A stretch of 64,000 nt of DNA from Coffea arabica (taxonomy: Eukaryota; Streptophyta; Magnoliopsida; Gentianales; Rubiaceae), in NCBI RefSeq assembly GCF_036785885.1, contig NC_092312.1, forward strand, positions 12,108,001 through 12,172,000. Direction: 5' to 3'. The first letter of the stretch is position 1. The number at the start of each line of letters is the position of its first letter. Made by a program: the position numbers and the translations under genes. This document shows positions 49,865 through 60,904 of the stretch, in pieces. The notes below the pieces were generated by a model. It did no database searches, was not told the DNA's origin, and saw only the letters and a program-made list of their open reading frames with translations.

Positions 49865-51047
49865 TTAACCTTGAGCAGACTGAAATCTATGTTTAAACAT
49901 GTTTAGCTTTTAAACTACTATATACTACTTCTTTAGAGGAGGTGAAGACTTGAGAGTGCATCATTAGCAAATATAGGCCAGCTTAATGAATACCATCATA
50001 ACCAAAAGATCTTGCTTAGTGCATGGCATTGTCAGAATGATTAAGTGAAAGACTCAAACTTAGAGGAGGTGAATGCAACACAACTCAACTTGTACATGAT
50101 TATATGTATGGCGTCTATCCTCTTTGCAAATAAAGGACTGCAATTCCTGACCCATGCCACGCCCAAAAATTAAATTCTTGTTTATTATGTATAGCCAAAT
50201 AAACTACTACTACTACTACAAAACTGTGCGCGCAGGGTACAGACGGCCATTACATGATAGGAGTCAAACGTCTTCTGTTTTGAGTTTTGATACGTACTTT
50301 TAACAGATTCCGGAAAAAATACAAGGGAAATGATTATAGGTTGAATTAGTCATGGAATTGGTGGTGCCCAAATAGAAGTTTGCATCGAAATTATAGAAAA
50401 GGGTCCAAGTCATTATTCAACATGCCAACACTTTCTTTAATGATTCCGCAGTGCTGCCACATAACACAAACAAAAGAAAAGGGACGGAATAATAATAATA
50501 ATAATAATATCATCTTCGTGTATCCGCGTTGCGCCAGTTTCCTCCTCCGTCATTTTAATTGACTTTGTTATTGGTCACGACTCATGACTTGCTACAATAA
50601 TTCGACATTACATATTTTCTTGGATCCAATCGGTTTTTCCAACATATATATATATATATATATAGTTTCCAAAAAATAAGTGATAATCACTTGGACATGG
50701 ATATTTGATATTCCACTTAATGGTAGAGATACCATTCAATTTTTTTTTTTTTTTTTTGAGTCGTGAATATTGTCATGGCTAATTAAGAAGTGAAAGCGTG
50801 CTCTTATTCTAAATTACCTTCCATCGAAAACAAATATGCATCTTTACCAACTAGTATTTTAGTTTGGGAGAGGGGCCAGGACGGTTGAAGTCTTGTGCGT
50901 ATTTTGATTCGATTGCTATACATTTTTGACATAATCTAGTGTATTATTATATTATATTATTATATTCAGATAGAAGTAATATATATGAATAAAATATTTT
51001 ATGTATATTCAATACAATACTATGATGTATTTTTATGACAAAAATTT

Positions 51048-51188
51048 GTTTGTATTGCATTTTCTTAGATTTTTTGTAGAAAAAATTACTGTAGTGATTT
51101 GATGTATGTGAAGAAAAAAGATAATAAAAAAATGTGATAACGGAAAAAAAAACTCAATTTTTTGACTGAAAATGACTGTCCAAACGGG
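51048..51188 (+). mobile_element. short MITE, family M2
   Basis: Starts TTGTTTGTATTGCATTTT and ends TGTCCAAACGGGG; core ACTGTAGTGATTTGATGTAT. Confidence 0.65.
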
Positions 51189-51300
51189 GTCTAAATAGGT
51201 GCAATGGATGGGCGCACAAAACACAATAATCAAACCGAATACTTGTCTTTTAGGTTTGCCTTTTACGTGTCAAAAGGTCCTCAAACAAACAGGAGTACGG

Positions 51301-51312
51301 ATGAACAAATTC
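51301..51312. repeat. left target duplication of SINE
   Basis: ATGAACAAATTC, against ATGAACGAATTC at 51477-51488 (11 of 12). Confidence 0.8.
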
Positions 51313-51476
51313 TTTTTTTTTTTTTCAGCAACGATACATTTGTATAATCTACTTTATTATAATCTAGAGGATAGAGGAGCCTAAAAAGACTGTAGTAAGG
51401 GACTAGTGAATGTACAATTAAAGAGGGACTTGAACCCCTCCCTGATGACCGCTAGGCCATTGGCCCAGTGGTTCGC
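51313..51476 (-). mobile_element. tRNA-derived SINE
   Basis: 164 bp on the minus strand. The head has TGGCCTAGCGG (RNA polymerase III box A) and, 17 bases on, GGGTTCAAGTCCC (box B); the tail is the A-run seen as T at 51313-51325. It is flanked by a 12-bp target duplication with one mismatch, as left by LINE-type target-primed insertion. Confidence 0.82.
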
Positions 51477-51488
51477 ATGAACGAATTC
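51477..51488. repeat. right target duplication of SINE
   Basis: ATGAACGAATTC, matching 51301-51312 at 11 of 12 positions. Confidence 0.8.
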
Positions 51489-54136
51489 TAGTTGCTGTCA
51501 AAGTGGTGAGAGATTATTTAAGGAAAAAAGTAATAATTTATATATGCAAAGTTTATGTAGTGCAACAATCCTATAAGTTGGATTTATTTTTAATGGTTGC
51601 TACTTCGAAAGCAACAACTTTTATTAATGAAGATTCCATCGGAAATTTATGGAGCATGTTGTCTATTTCCAGTATCCAAAGAAAGGAAACATAATCCTAT
51701 TTTATTCAGTTGATTAGTACAGTTAAACCTCCATCAGGGAACAGTTCCCACCCACCCACTCTATCTAAATACCAATCTACTGTACTAAATAAAGGATCCA
51801 ATCCGAATTGAGCAATCAAGAAAACAAAAGTGGACCACGCCTTTAACCTAAAAAATGAATGGAAACCCAAAGGGGGTGTGGTATAAAATTGTCAGAAGAG
51901 CATAAAACTGACATGTGAGGGCTAAGGGGCAGGCGACGGACGATACTCGTTTGACAAAAGAAGAGAAAAGATGGGAGGAGAAAGAAAGAACCGTTGTGTG
52001 AAATACGCAAGTCCCCACATCTTATTTGTTTTCCTTTTTCTTCTTCTTCCCATCCCAGTCCCACATCAAAAACACACGCACAACACACAGTAATCCAATA
52101 ATATGTTCTCTCCCTCTCTCTCTTTCTCTGTCTATACCTAATAAAGTGTCAGCAGCAGTAGGCACAAAGACAGAGAGCTGCAGCAGCCAGAAAGTCCACA
52201 GATTCTCTCAGATATTGCAGCCCCCCGCTCCAGATGACGCATCTATCACCAACAGCTACTTGATAGCTTACCACTGCTCTCTTTCAGCCGGCCGTCATTT
52301 CTTTCAAACTTTCAACTCTTTTCCTTCTACTGCTTAATCTATCTTCAGTGGTGTTGTATTATTTTATTCAGGACCCAATTTCTTTATAATTTCACGGAAG
52401 TTGCAACTGGGAGAATTATGGCATTAGAGTACGAAAAGGCGGAAAGGTGAATGAAAGAGAAAGGAGGGACCATTTTCTAAAGAACAGGATGGATATTGTA
52501 TGACTGTGGCAGCCTCAATCTGTGGATAGTGGAGACAAAGACCCATTCCTCAATTCTTTCTTTGTTTTATTATTATTATTATATATATATATATTTTTTA
52601 ATCTTTCTCAAGAAAGTTCTTAAACATTGGCGTGGGCCCTTAATATGGGGGGGGGGGGGGAACGGGGCTTAAAGCATAACCATGTGACCATTTAAAAAAA
52701 AAAAAAAAGAAATTCTGGACAATGGGATGGTGAACTTCTTAGTAATTCAGTGATAAAAATTTTTCTTCTTTATGTCTTCCATTGGGACATGTCATGGTCA
52801 TTGTGGGGTAAGAAATTTGCATCTACTTGAACAGAGTAATTAAATACTCCTAGCGAGCTTCATTAGTTAAGTATAATCCTTAGAAGGGCTGATCGGCTTA
52901 AGCCAACATAATTTACTTCATCTGTTCACAATATGCTGTGTAAAACTTTTTTGAATAAATAATCAAGAAGCTAGAACAACCAAAACTTTTCTAGGAAAAT
53001 AGGAAAAAAAAACCATTTTTACTGTTTTAGATACCAGATGGAGCTTCCTTACTTGATTTTGATGTTAAATATTAAAAGAAAACATAGATTTAAAATTAGA
53101 AAAATGATATAAGTAGTTCTTCACTTATAATTTTCGTACCTTTTATATTCTTTGCAAATGAAATGATGATTTTTCATCTGTTACACATTGATTTTGTATC
53201 TTGTACGTCTCTTACGTAAAAAAATGATGATTTTTCGTCCTTCACAAACGAATAATACACATTCTTAGTTCCTCGACTCATTTTCAATAATATTATCGTA
53301 CCAAAAAAAAAAAAGAAAAATCACATGCAACTCATACCTCACAAACTTTGGGGACAAAGCCGAAAGATCACATGGCAAAAGGGACAAACGTCCCTCGCAT
53401 TTCTTTATTCTTGGTCCTATTTTCCTAATCAAGAAAATGATGACAGTCATGGCTGCCTCCGTATAATTTTTCCGTCAAGCTCAGTAGATAAGTGATTTGT
53501 GCAAAAGTGAAAGACTAAAGATAATAAAAGAACGGGTAACGTGGCATTAGTAAAGATTAAAGTTGAACGGTTCAAAAAACAAATTTTGCTTCACAAAAAC
53601 GTATCTCGACGAGGAAGAATCTGTCGGCAGCATAAGCGTCACGGCCGTCTTAGTCTTACGTTGGAGAAGTGGGTGGTGGTGGTGGTTTTGTTTCGCTGTA
53701 CGTGTCGTGTCGTGTAGGCTCCGTCATTCTTGTCGTTTACGGCGGCCGCGGCCGCGGCCACGTCCCTTCTCGTTGTTGCGTTGACGGTCCTCCAATTGGG
53801 GTGCAGCTTCCCCCCAACTCGTCTTAATCATTATATCCCGCTTAACGGCGCCGTTAACCGCTTCGACTTTTTCCCTACGTTGACAACATTTCAACCTGTC
53901 CTTTTCTGTGTCCCAAGCCTTTTTGCTTGTGTGTTGTTTGCCATGCATCGGTGCGCATCCAGCCAATAATATGCATCACCACATTACTTATCAGTTATCA
54001 CCCATAAACGCATTAACAAAAAGTTTCTTTTCTTTTCTTTTTTTTTTTTCACATATGAGCCTATCAAAAGGTGTGGTGAAACTCCACCTTCTTATAGGCA
54101 GTTAAATGATTTTGGATTCTAATAAAAAACTATACT
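51489..54136. other. spacer with two GC-richer patches
   Basis: No gene recognised. 52020-52400 is pyrimidine-rich and leader-like; 53600-53960 is GC-rich with overlapping GCGGCCGC sites. Poly-G at about 52648-52661. Confidence 0.45.
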
Positions 54137-54268
54137 TGTTTGGATGCAGGTTATTTGAAAATTTTTTTTTATAAAATAATTATGACGATAATTTTTATGG
54201 TGTGATACGTGCGACACGACAGAGTAATTAGAACAATTTTAAAAACCATATTTGTGATGCAAACATAT
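54137..54268 (+). mobile_element. MITE, family M1
   Basis: Starts TTGTTTGGATGCAGGTTATT, core ATGGTGTGATACGTGCGAC, ends TTTGTGATGCAAACATATGC. It directly adjoins an M2 copy. Confidence 0.5.
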
Positions 54269-54292
54269 GCAGTCTCCCAAAGTTTTCGGTCA

Positions 54293-54430
54293 TGCTTGGA
54301 TTGCTTGTTTCCGTCAGAAAATATTGTCATTTTTCTTGATCACATTTCCCTATCACCTTTTTCCCTCACATATATCAAATCGTTACAGTAATTTTTCCAT
54401 GAAAAATGACGGAAAATGCAATCCAAACAC
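54293..54430 (-). mobile_element. short MITE, family M2, inverted
   Basis: Ends TGCTTGGATTGC and GCAATCCAAACAC; minus-strand core seen as ATATATCAAATCGTTACAGT. Confidence 0.7.
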
Positions 54431-56913
54431 AACCTTCAATTATCACGAGTTGTTATGAAAACTTCTTTTTCTCTTTCCCAATTAACCACCAAAGTTAAAC
54501 ATCTCAAACACACTACTACTAGGTTCATTGATTCTGAATTCTTTTTTTTTAATATATTTATAACTATTTTTTTTATTTCAAATGCATAACATATTATTAA
54601 AATCTAAGTAAGTTAGGCCGGTCAATTAGCAGCCCACTGGATTAAAAAACTGTGCATGCAAGGATAAAATAAAAATCTCAACCTAGGCGTTATCATGAAC
54701 CATGATGGATGGAAATGAAACATTATTGGTTATTGGAATTTTGATAAGAGTAAATGGTCATTGATGTTGGCAGCAGCCGCAGAACATATTCCCATCATGA
54801 ACGGTCCAACACATCTCCTTAGTCGTTGCCCTTGCATCACTATCCACCTTTCTGTGTTCTTTTGTTTTTTCCATTACTTTCTTCTTCTTATGCGTGTCTA
54901 TTTTCTTTGAGAAGTCCAATAATTGCGTGCGCCTAAAATCTGTCCATATCGACCTTTTGCTTTTGGGAATGAGCACTTCTCCAAATGTTAGTGTGTTGAA
55001 TGGTATTTTGGTTATTGTGGTAGTAATTGGATTACAGCTAAAAGGGTGTCGATTTAAGAGGAGAAATTTCATGGTCATATTTATAAAATCTATATCTATA
55101 TAAATTTGAGAAGAGATTTTTAGCAACAAACCTTCACAAATCTTCTCACTACCAATTTCATTTTTTTAGTATTTCACATTTAATTTAATTTATAAAATAT
55201 ATTTCTCTTAACTTCCATATCTACTCTTCACATTTGAAATTGTTGGTTATTTTTTAAAATCATTCCATTTCAAATTGTTAGTTGTTGGTAGTTGTGCATG
55301 TTATCCTATTTGAACTTCAACCCATCACGTTTCCGATTACCTTGCATTATTTATAATTCTACTCCAATTAAAATTTCTATAAGACCGTAACAAAAGATAA
55401 CAAATATAACATCCTTTCATGCTTTATTATTAATTTAAATAAGTAAGATTATTTACACTCCATTTTTGTTATGTACACTTCAATAATCATTTTGATCATA
55501 TAGTTTTCATTAATTAGACTATATGATAAAACAAATGATAGAATTGCAAATAATAAAAAAAATGGAGTGCAAATAACATTTTCCTAATTAAGAAGTGGCT
55601 TCCGTGTTTTTCTAATTTAAATAAGTAAGAAGTTGCTCAACTTATATAGGAATTTGGTTTGAAGTTTATTAGTGGAAGGGTAAATAAAGAGAACACATTG
55701 CCAAACTTAGTAAAAGTAAAAAAGTAAATGATAATATTTTATTTTTAACTTAGTAATCCTAAGTACAAGAGCAAAATTAAATATAAAACAAAAATGAAAA
55801 TAACGTTGTGGATTTAAAAAATCAAGAATGGTACCATTCATGAAATTTAAATTATGAAATCACTAAATAAAAAACAAAGTACTACTGGCCTTTTAACGTG
55901 GAATTTGTTTTTTAAATATTAATTTTTTGATAAAAATAATGATAATAACAACATCAATTCTACCAAAAATTTTTAAAAAGTAACATTATAGTTTAAGAGA
56001 AAAATATAGAATATTCGACTTTAAAATACTACTTAATTTGTATATATCTGGTCCAAATTTGACCCTGATTAGATTCGGATAAGAGTGCAAAACCCAAACA
56101 CTAAGGATAACTTTTGGTATCATTAATTATTTTTTGTATTCTCATTGCTGTCTTCATATGTAAATATGTATTTGCTATGTTAAAATATATACATATATAT
56201 ATTGATTGTAGTACTTGAAGATACTATAGATATTATCTGTTTTTTATTTTCATTTTTAAATACTAATAATTGCAACCATAGTAATCAATTTTCAATTTTA
56301 TATTTTCAATATGATGGGTAAAGTTAAATATATTGGATCGTAGGGATATATTAGAGAAATTTAGAAGTTTGAAATTTTTGTGAAGGCAAAGAGATTTAGT
56401 TATAAGGACATTTTAAATGTTTCCAATTTTTTTAAGGGGAAAAATAATTTTTTCTTGTATGGTAAGCATCATTTTTTGAAGTTTTTAACCAACAAAGCAA
56501 TTTTCGCCTAATTTCAAAATGGGTGCTTTTAGAGCAACTTTTATGTTCCAAAAAATAAAAAATTAACTTTAATAATTTTATTATAAATTTTGAACTAAAT
56601 GAAAAGATAAATATGTTTTAGAAATTCAAAACTGTGCATCATCAAATAGAATGAGTACTTGTATAAGTAAGCAGCCAAGCAATGTAATTTACCACTTATG
56701 GGAGAGAGTGTAAGTAGGTGATCCGAACTCGAGATCTCTCTCTTACACTTAAATAAAAATAAAATAAAACACATCAAAAATGTAAATAAGCACTTAATAA
56801 GTATTTTGGTAAAAAGTTTTACTAATTAAGTACATTTTGATGAGCCATCTGAACTCCCAAAACGGAACCTTAGATGGATTTGAAAGGATTTATATGTTTT
56901 AATTACTCTCTAT
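54431..56913. other. AT-rich spacer, no gene
   Basis: About 2.5 kb of very AT-rich DNA. The minus-strand open frame 54758-55129 shows no domain or compositional support. Confidence 0.5.
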
Positions 56914-57844
56914 GGGTCTGTTTGGCACCCTAGTTTTTTAGCTATTAGTTTTTTAACAACTTTTGCTACAGGAACCCCAAAAAACTTTCCAAAATTTTTT
57001 ATCTACACACTTAAAAAATCTATACACAAAAAATTTCTCAAAAACTTTTCTTCCTCCCTCATCCAACCCACCACACCAGCTACCACCTCTCTCGGCACCG
57101 GTCATCTGGCACCGGTAACCTAAAAAAAAAATTTTGAGTCCCTCACCCTCACCTCCCTCTCCTCCCCTCCCCTCTTCCCCGCCACTCTCCCCTTCCTGCT
57201 AGATGCTATCTGGTCGCGCGACCAGATCGCAAAGGGGGAGGGGGAGGGGGTTGCGATCTGGTCGCGGTCTGGTCCCAGATCGCAGAGCAGAGAGGGGAAG
57301 GGTGGCGGAAGAGGGAGAGGAGGGGAAGAGGGGAGGGGAGGGAGGGAGAGAAAAAGCAAAAAAAAAAAAAAAATAATGCATAGTTGCCGGCCTTCCTCGG
57401 GCGTCGGAGTGCGAGGGAGAGAGAGGAGTGGCGGGCAGAGGGAAGAGTAAATGAATGGTGGAAAAGTTTAGGGGTGGCGGGGGAGGGAGAGGAGAAAAGC
57501 AAAAAAAAAAAAAAAAAAAACAGAGGTGGTACTGGAGGAGGTGCTGGAGGTGGGAGGCAGAGGAGCGGTAACGGGGAAGGGGGAGGGGGAAGGAAGAAGA
57601 AGATGATGATGAGAGGAAAGAAAAGAAAAATGAAAGAAAGAAAGAGAAAGAGAAAGAGAAAAGAAAGAAAAAAAAGAAAAGGAAAAAAAAAATTTTCACT
57701 TTACAAAAATTTTTACAAAATTTTTCACATTCCAAAAATTTCTACAAACAAAAACTGCCACAAAATTTTTTCAAAAACTTCTACAGTGCATTACAGTAAA
57801 AGTTTTAAATAAACTCCAAAAAAACTCAAATTCCAAACAGCTCC
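56914..57844. mobile_element. MITE with a purine-rich core
   Basis: 931 bp. Left end GGGTCTGTTTGG, right end inverted GGAGCTGTTTGG, with further weak symmetry (TTTTTTAGC/TTTTTTTGG). TAT occurs on both outer sides, possibly a 3-bp target duplication. The interior has a roughly 460-bp purine tract (57225-57690). Confidence 0.6.
57225..57690 (+). repeat. extended purine (G/A) tract
   Basis: Almost pure G and A on the plus strand, interrupted at 57365-57400 by a mixed patch. It produces long spurious open frames on both strands (Lys/Arg/Glu-rich on plus; Phe/Ser/Pro-rich on minus). Confidence 0.85.
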
Positions 57845-58186
57845 TATATTTGGGCCACAATGCCGCCTAGTTTGGCAGCTTGGAGTTTGAGCGGAGCCCA
57901 AGAGTTTAGAAGTTGTTCCTCTTAAAGGTTCAAGTTCCGGAATATCTTCAGTGCTGGCCGGGAAATTAGTGATTTTAAGGCACATGTGATATAGAATTGG
58001 ATTCTGCGATTGCAGAGAACTTTTGATGGCTCCGATCAGTCTATCCGAGCCGCGATTGATCTGGCTCGTCCATTTGAAATATATACATGTTTCAAGTTGA
58101 TGGGCCATATCAGCCCCAGCTCAGATGAGCTGATTTGGGTCGTCAAAAGAAACTGCGGTTATATCTATGACTGCATCAGACTCAAA
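57845..58186. other. spacer between two MITEs
   Basis: About 340 bp of moderately GC-rich unique-looking sequence; no gene. Confidence 0.5.
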
Positions 58187-58533
58187 GGCCCCGTTTGAGA
58201 TTGCGGTGGTTTTAATAAAAAGTACTTTTAATGTATTTGTTAAATATCATCCCACAAAATTAGGGTAGAACTTTTGATGTTAAAAGTACTTTTAGTAGAA
58301 GATCATATTTGGTATTTTTAGAATAGTTTTGGTGATTGAAAAAATAAAATATCAAATTTAATCATCTTATCCTATATTATGAACCAAATAAAGAGATAAA
58401 CACTTTTAAAAGTTTTCCAAATTACATATTATCCAATACAATGAGCGCTTATTGAATTATGTCTCCAAACAATAAATTTAAAAGCACTTAAGTAATTTTA
58501 TTAAAAGTTCTACTCGCAACTCTAAACAGGTCC
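58187..58533. mobile_element. MITE with GGCCCCGTTTGAGA ends
   Basis: Left GGCCCCGTTTGAGATTGCGG; right, inverted, GGACCTGTTTAGAGTTGCGA. Subterminal AAAAGTACTTTTAA-type palindromes on both sides. No clear target duplication. Confidence 0.6.
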
Positions 58534-58893
58534 TAAGTCAGGTGATGTATGAGTAATTAGTATATGCGTATACATGTAGTTTTTTGTTTACTAGATTTGT
58601 TGAAATCAATTGTCATGACATTAATTTAAATTTTATCAATAGCTATGTAGGAAAATAAATGAAATAAAAATATGCATGTAGATATTTATCTATGAATTAC
58701 CTATAAGGCTATAACGATGATTGGCCGTTACAACAAAACTTAAGGTTCGCCAGATTACTTTGGCAAGAAAAAAATAAAATACTTGCTTTGCATGTGCTCA
58801 TTCTTTAAAGCAAATATGTAATTACATTTCATGTTAAACAACTTTCATTTGAGGTAAACACTTTCTTCGAATTTATGAAAAGATAGATTAGAG
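58534..58893. other. AT-rich spacer
   Basis: Nothing recognised. Confidence 0.5.
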
Positions 58894-59404
58894 TAGAGGT
58901 GTAAATGAGTCTAAACAAGTCAAACACTCTAATATTTAAATTTGTTTGATTATTTTGAACAGTTTGAAATTTTGTTCATGTTTGACTTATTTATTTCTCA
59001 AGTTGAGTTTGAACGACCTTTTATCGAATCGAACTCAAGTCAAACTCTAGAAGTTCGAACTTTTCACATGTAAATTTTAGATGTATTTGGATAGGAGATT
59101 ATTTGAGATATTATTTAAAATAATTTTTATAGTACTTTTTGTGATGTGATGTATGTGATTTAAAAAAATGATTGAGAATATAAAAAAATGAATTGAAAAA
59201 TGTGTTTATGATGCAAACGAAATATTATTTGGCAAAACTTTGCTATCCAAATATATTAACCGAGTTCAAACTGAATTTGAAAGTTTATCAAACATAAATT
59301 GTTGTTAAGTTTGATTTAATTAATTACTGAACTAAACTCGAACGCACTCTTATCATACCGAGTTTAATTCGAATATTGAGTAGTTTGTTTGTCTTTCACC
59401 CTTA
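58894..59404. mobile_element. hAT-like MITE interrupted by an M1 MITE
   Basis: Left end TAGAGGTGTAAATGAGTC, right end TTTCACCCTTA, with subterminal GTCAAAC/GTTTGAC-type motifs in both orientations. The target duplication is not clear. An M1 copy lies inside. Confidence 0.55.
59084..59254 (+). mobile_element. M1 MITE nested in hAT-like MITE
   Basis: Inverted ends TATTTGGATAG and CTATCCAAATA; core TTTTTGTGATGTGATGTATG, ATTGAAAAATGTGTTTATGA. A well-preserved copy of M1. Confidence 0.7.
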
Positions 59405-60904
59405 AATCAAGAAAGATATTAGTAATAGCTAGTCTATCAAGGGAATTTTGAAATAACATAAAGTAACTAAGGATGTATTTGAAAAATTAAAGTCCGAAAT
59501 CTAAAATTTGAATCTGTTAAGTTACTAAATTGTTAAATACTAAAATCTGATATATTTGAATGTATATCACATTAAATGATAAGTGAATAACTTCATTCTT
59601 ATTTTTTGGAGCAAGTTTTGATTAGAAAATTGAGTGTCACTTAATTCATTTAAATATTATATTTTTCATTATCAAACGCATTTGAACATATTAATATTTG
59701 AACTAATTAAGTTTAAACGTTGAATTGAGTTATCAAATAGGGTATAAATATCTGCATCAAAAACTTCTTTTATATTAGAATAGACTATAGACATTCTAAA
59801 CTTTTATTTTAATAGAGAAGGTGTGAGATTTAAGAAGTACAAAGAGAGAAAGAGATTTGAAGTTAAAACCTCGAATTTTTGTTACTCAAACTTGGACACT
59901 TGCAAACTTTAAAATCGAAATTTCTCAAATCTCCTGTGTTTATTGAAATTTTTCTTAAAGTTCTATTGCTAAATTATGAGACAAATAGCATCAAGCGTTC
60001 CTAGTCGTTTCCAATTATGAACCAACTTGCAATTTCATCTTTGAAGCTGGCAAACTCAAATCGACTTAGGGATGTTTGTAATCCTATTAAGTACTTAAAA
60101 TTAATGTATAAAGTATATTATATTAACTTAAAAAATATTATCTCACACGCATTTTGACACACACACACACATATTTTATATATATATATATATATATATG
60201 CCAAGGGGTTCTTCCGTTGTTACTAAGACTCGAAACCTTCATATTTCAGTTGTTAGGCCGGTGATCCAATAACCTGTTTAGCAATGAAAAAAAAAAAATA
60301 GCTCCAAAGCCCTAGAAAATGGTGCAAATATGGCACAGAAAATGGAACTAATATTTGGTGGCAGTAAAAGTTCAAATGGGTTGCAGGTCAAGAAAATCCC
60401 ATCATTCAAATATAGTAAACTTATTAGCGATCTCTTAACTATTTGTTGGAAAGAATCAAGAGTCACGGCGAGGTGTTAATAGCTGACCGCTAGTTTGTCG
60501 AGTGTTTCCCCTCCCCTTTCCCCTACATCGGTCTAGGAAGTAGTTGAGTGAGAGTGTATAAGGTCCATTGAGTGTCCGTCCAGTCAGCAATTGCCTAGAT
60601 GTGGTTACTTAGTGGGTCCCCCCCATTAGCGATTTCTTAACTATTTGTTGGAAAAATTTCTAACGCACACAGAGCATGTTATATACGCATGTATGTATAT
60701 AATTCTTATAAGTATATAAGAGAAAACTATAGATTTTTTATAACATAATTGGGCGAGTAGAAGAAAAAGGGAGAAGCAAAAGAAAGGGAAATGGAGAAAG
60801 TTGAATTAAAAAGTGGCAAGAAAAATCGAAAAATGAAAGTGAACAACAAGGTTATGAGGGATGGCACCATGGTAGGATATGTGAAAGTTATAAGAGGTAA
60901 CAGA
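59405..60904. other. AT-rich spacer
   Basis: No gene. Contains CA and (TA)n repeats at about 60160-60200 and a 30-bp direct repeat (60423-60452 and 60625-60654). Confidence 0.5.
60423..60654. repeat. 30-bp direct repeats enclosing a 172-bp segment
   Basis: ATTAGCGAT, then C or T, TCTTAACTATTTGTTGGAAA, at 60423-60452 and 60625-60654, with one difference. The enclosed segment is GC-richer than its surroundings. Confidence 0.8.

Larger units (their letters stand above)
47267..51300. other. ERF 3' region and repeat-rich spacer
   Basis: No gene recognised. MITEs are listed separately. Simple repeats include (AAT)n near 50490, (TA)n at 50645-50664 and an ATT/ATAT tract near 50940. Open frames such as 48014-48400 lack family character. 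Confidence 0.5.

Noticed and set aside
53730..53969. Frame with alanine run and hydrophobic N-terminus resembling a secreted peptide
   Set aside because: The alanine run comes from the GCGGCC repeat; the rest lacks any pattern. Kept only as a GC-island finding.
54758..55129. 123-codon minus-strand frame ending in a cysteine cluster
   Set aside because: No family resemblance and no splice or promoter support.
57199..57812. Open frames of 142 and 178 codons on opposite strands
   Set aside because: Produced by the purine tract; extreme Lys/Arg/Glu or Phe/Ser/Pro content and no domain.
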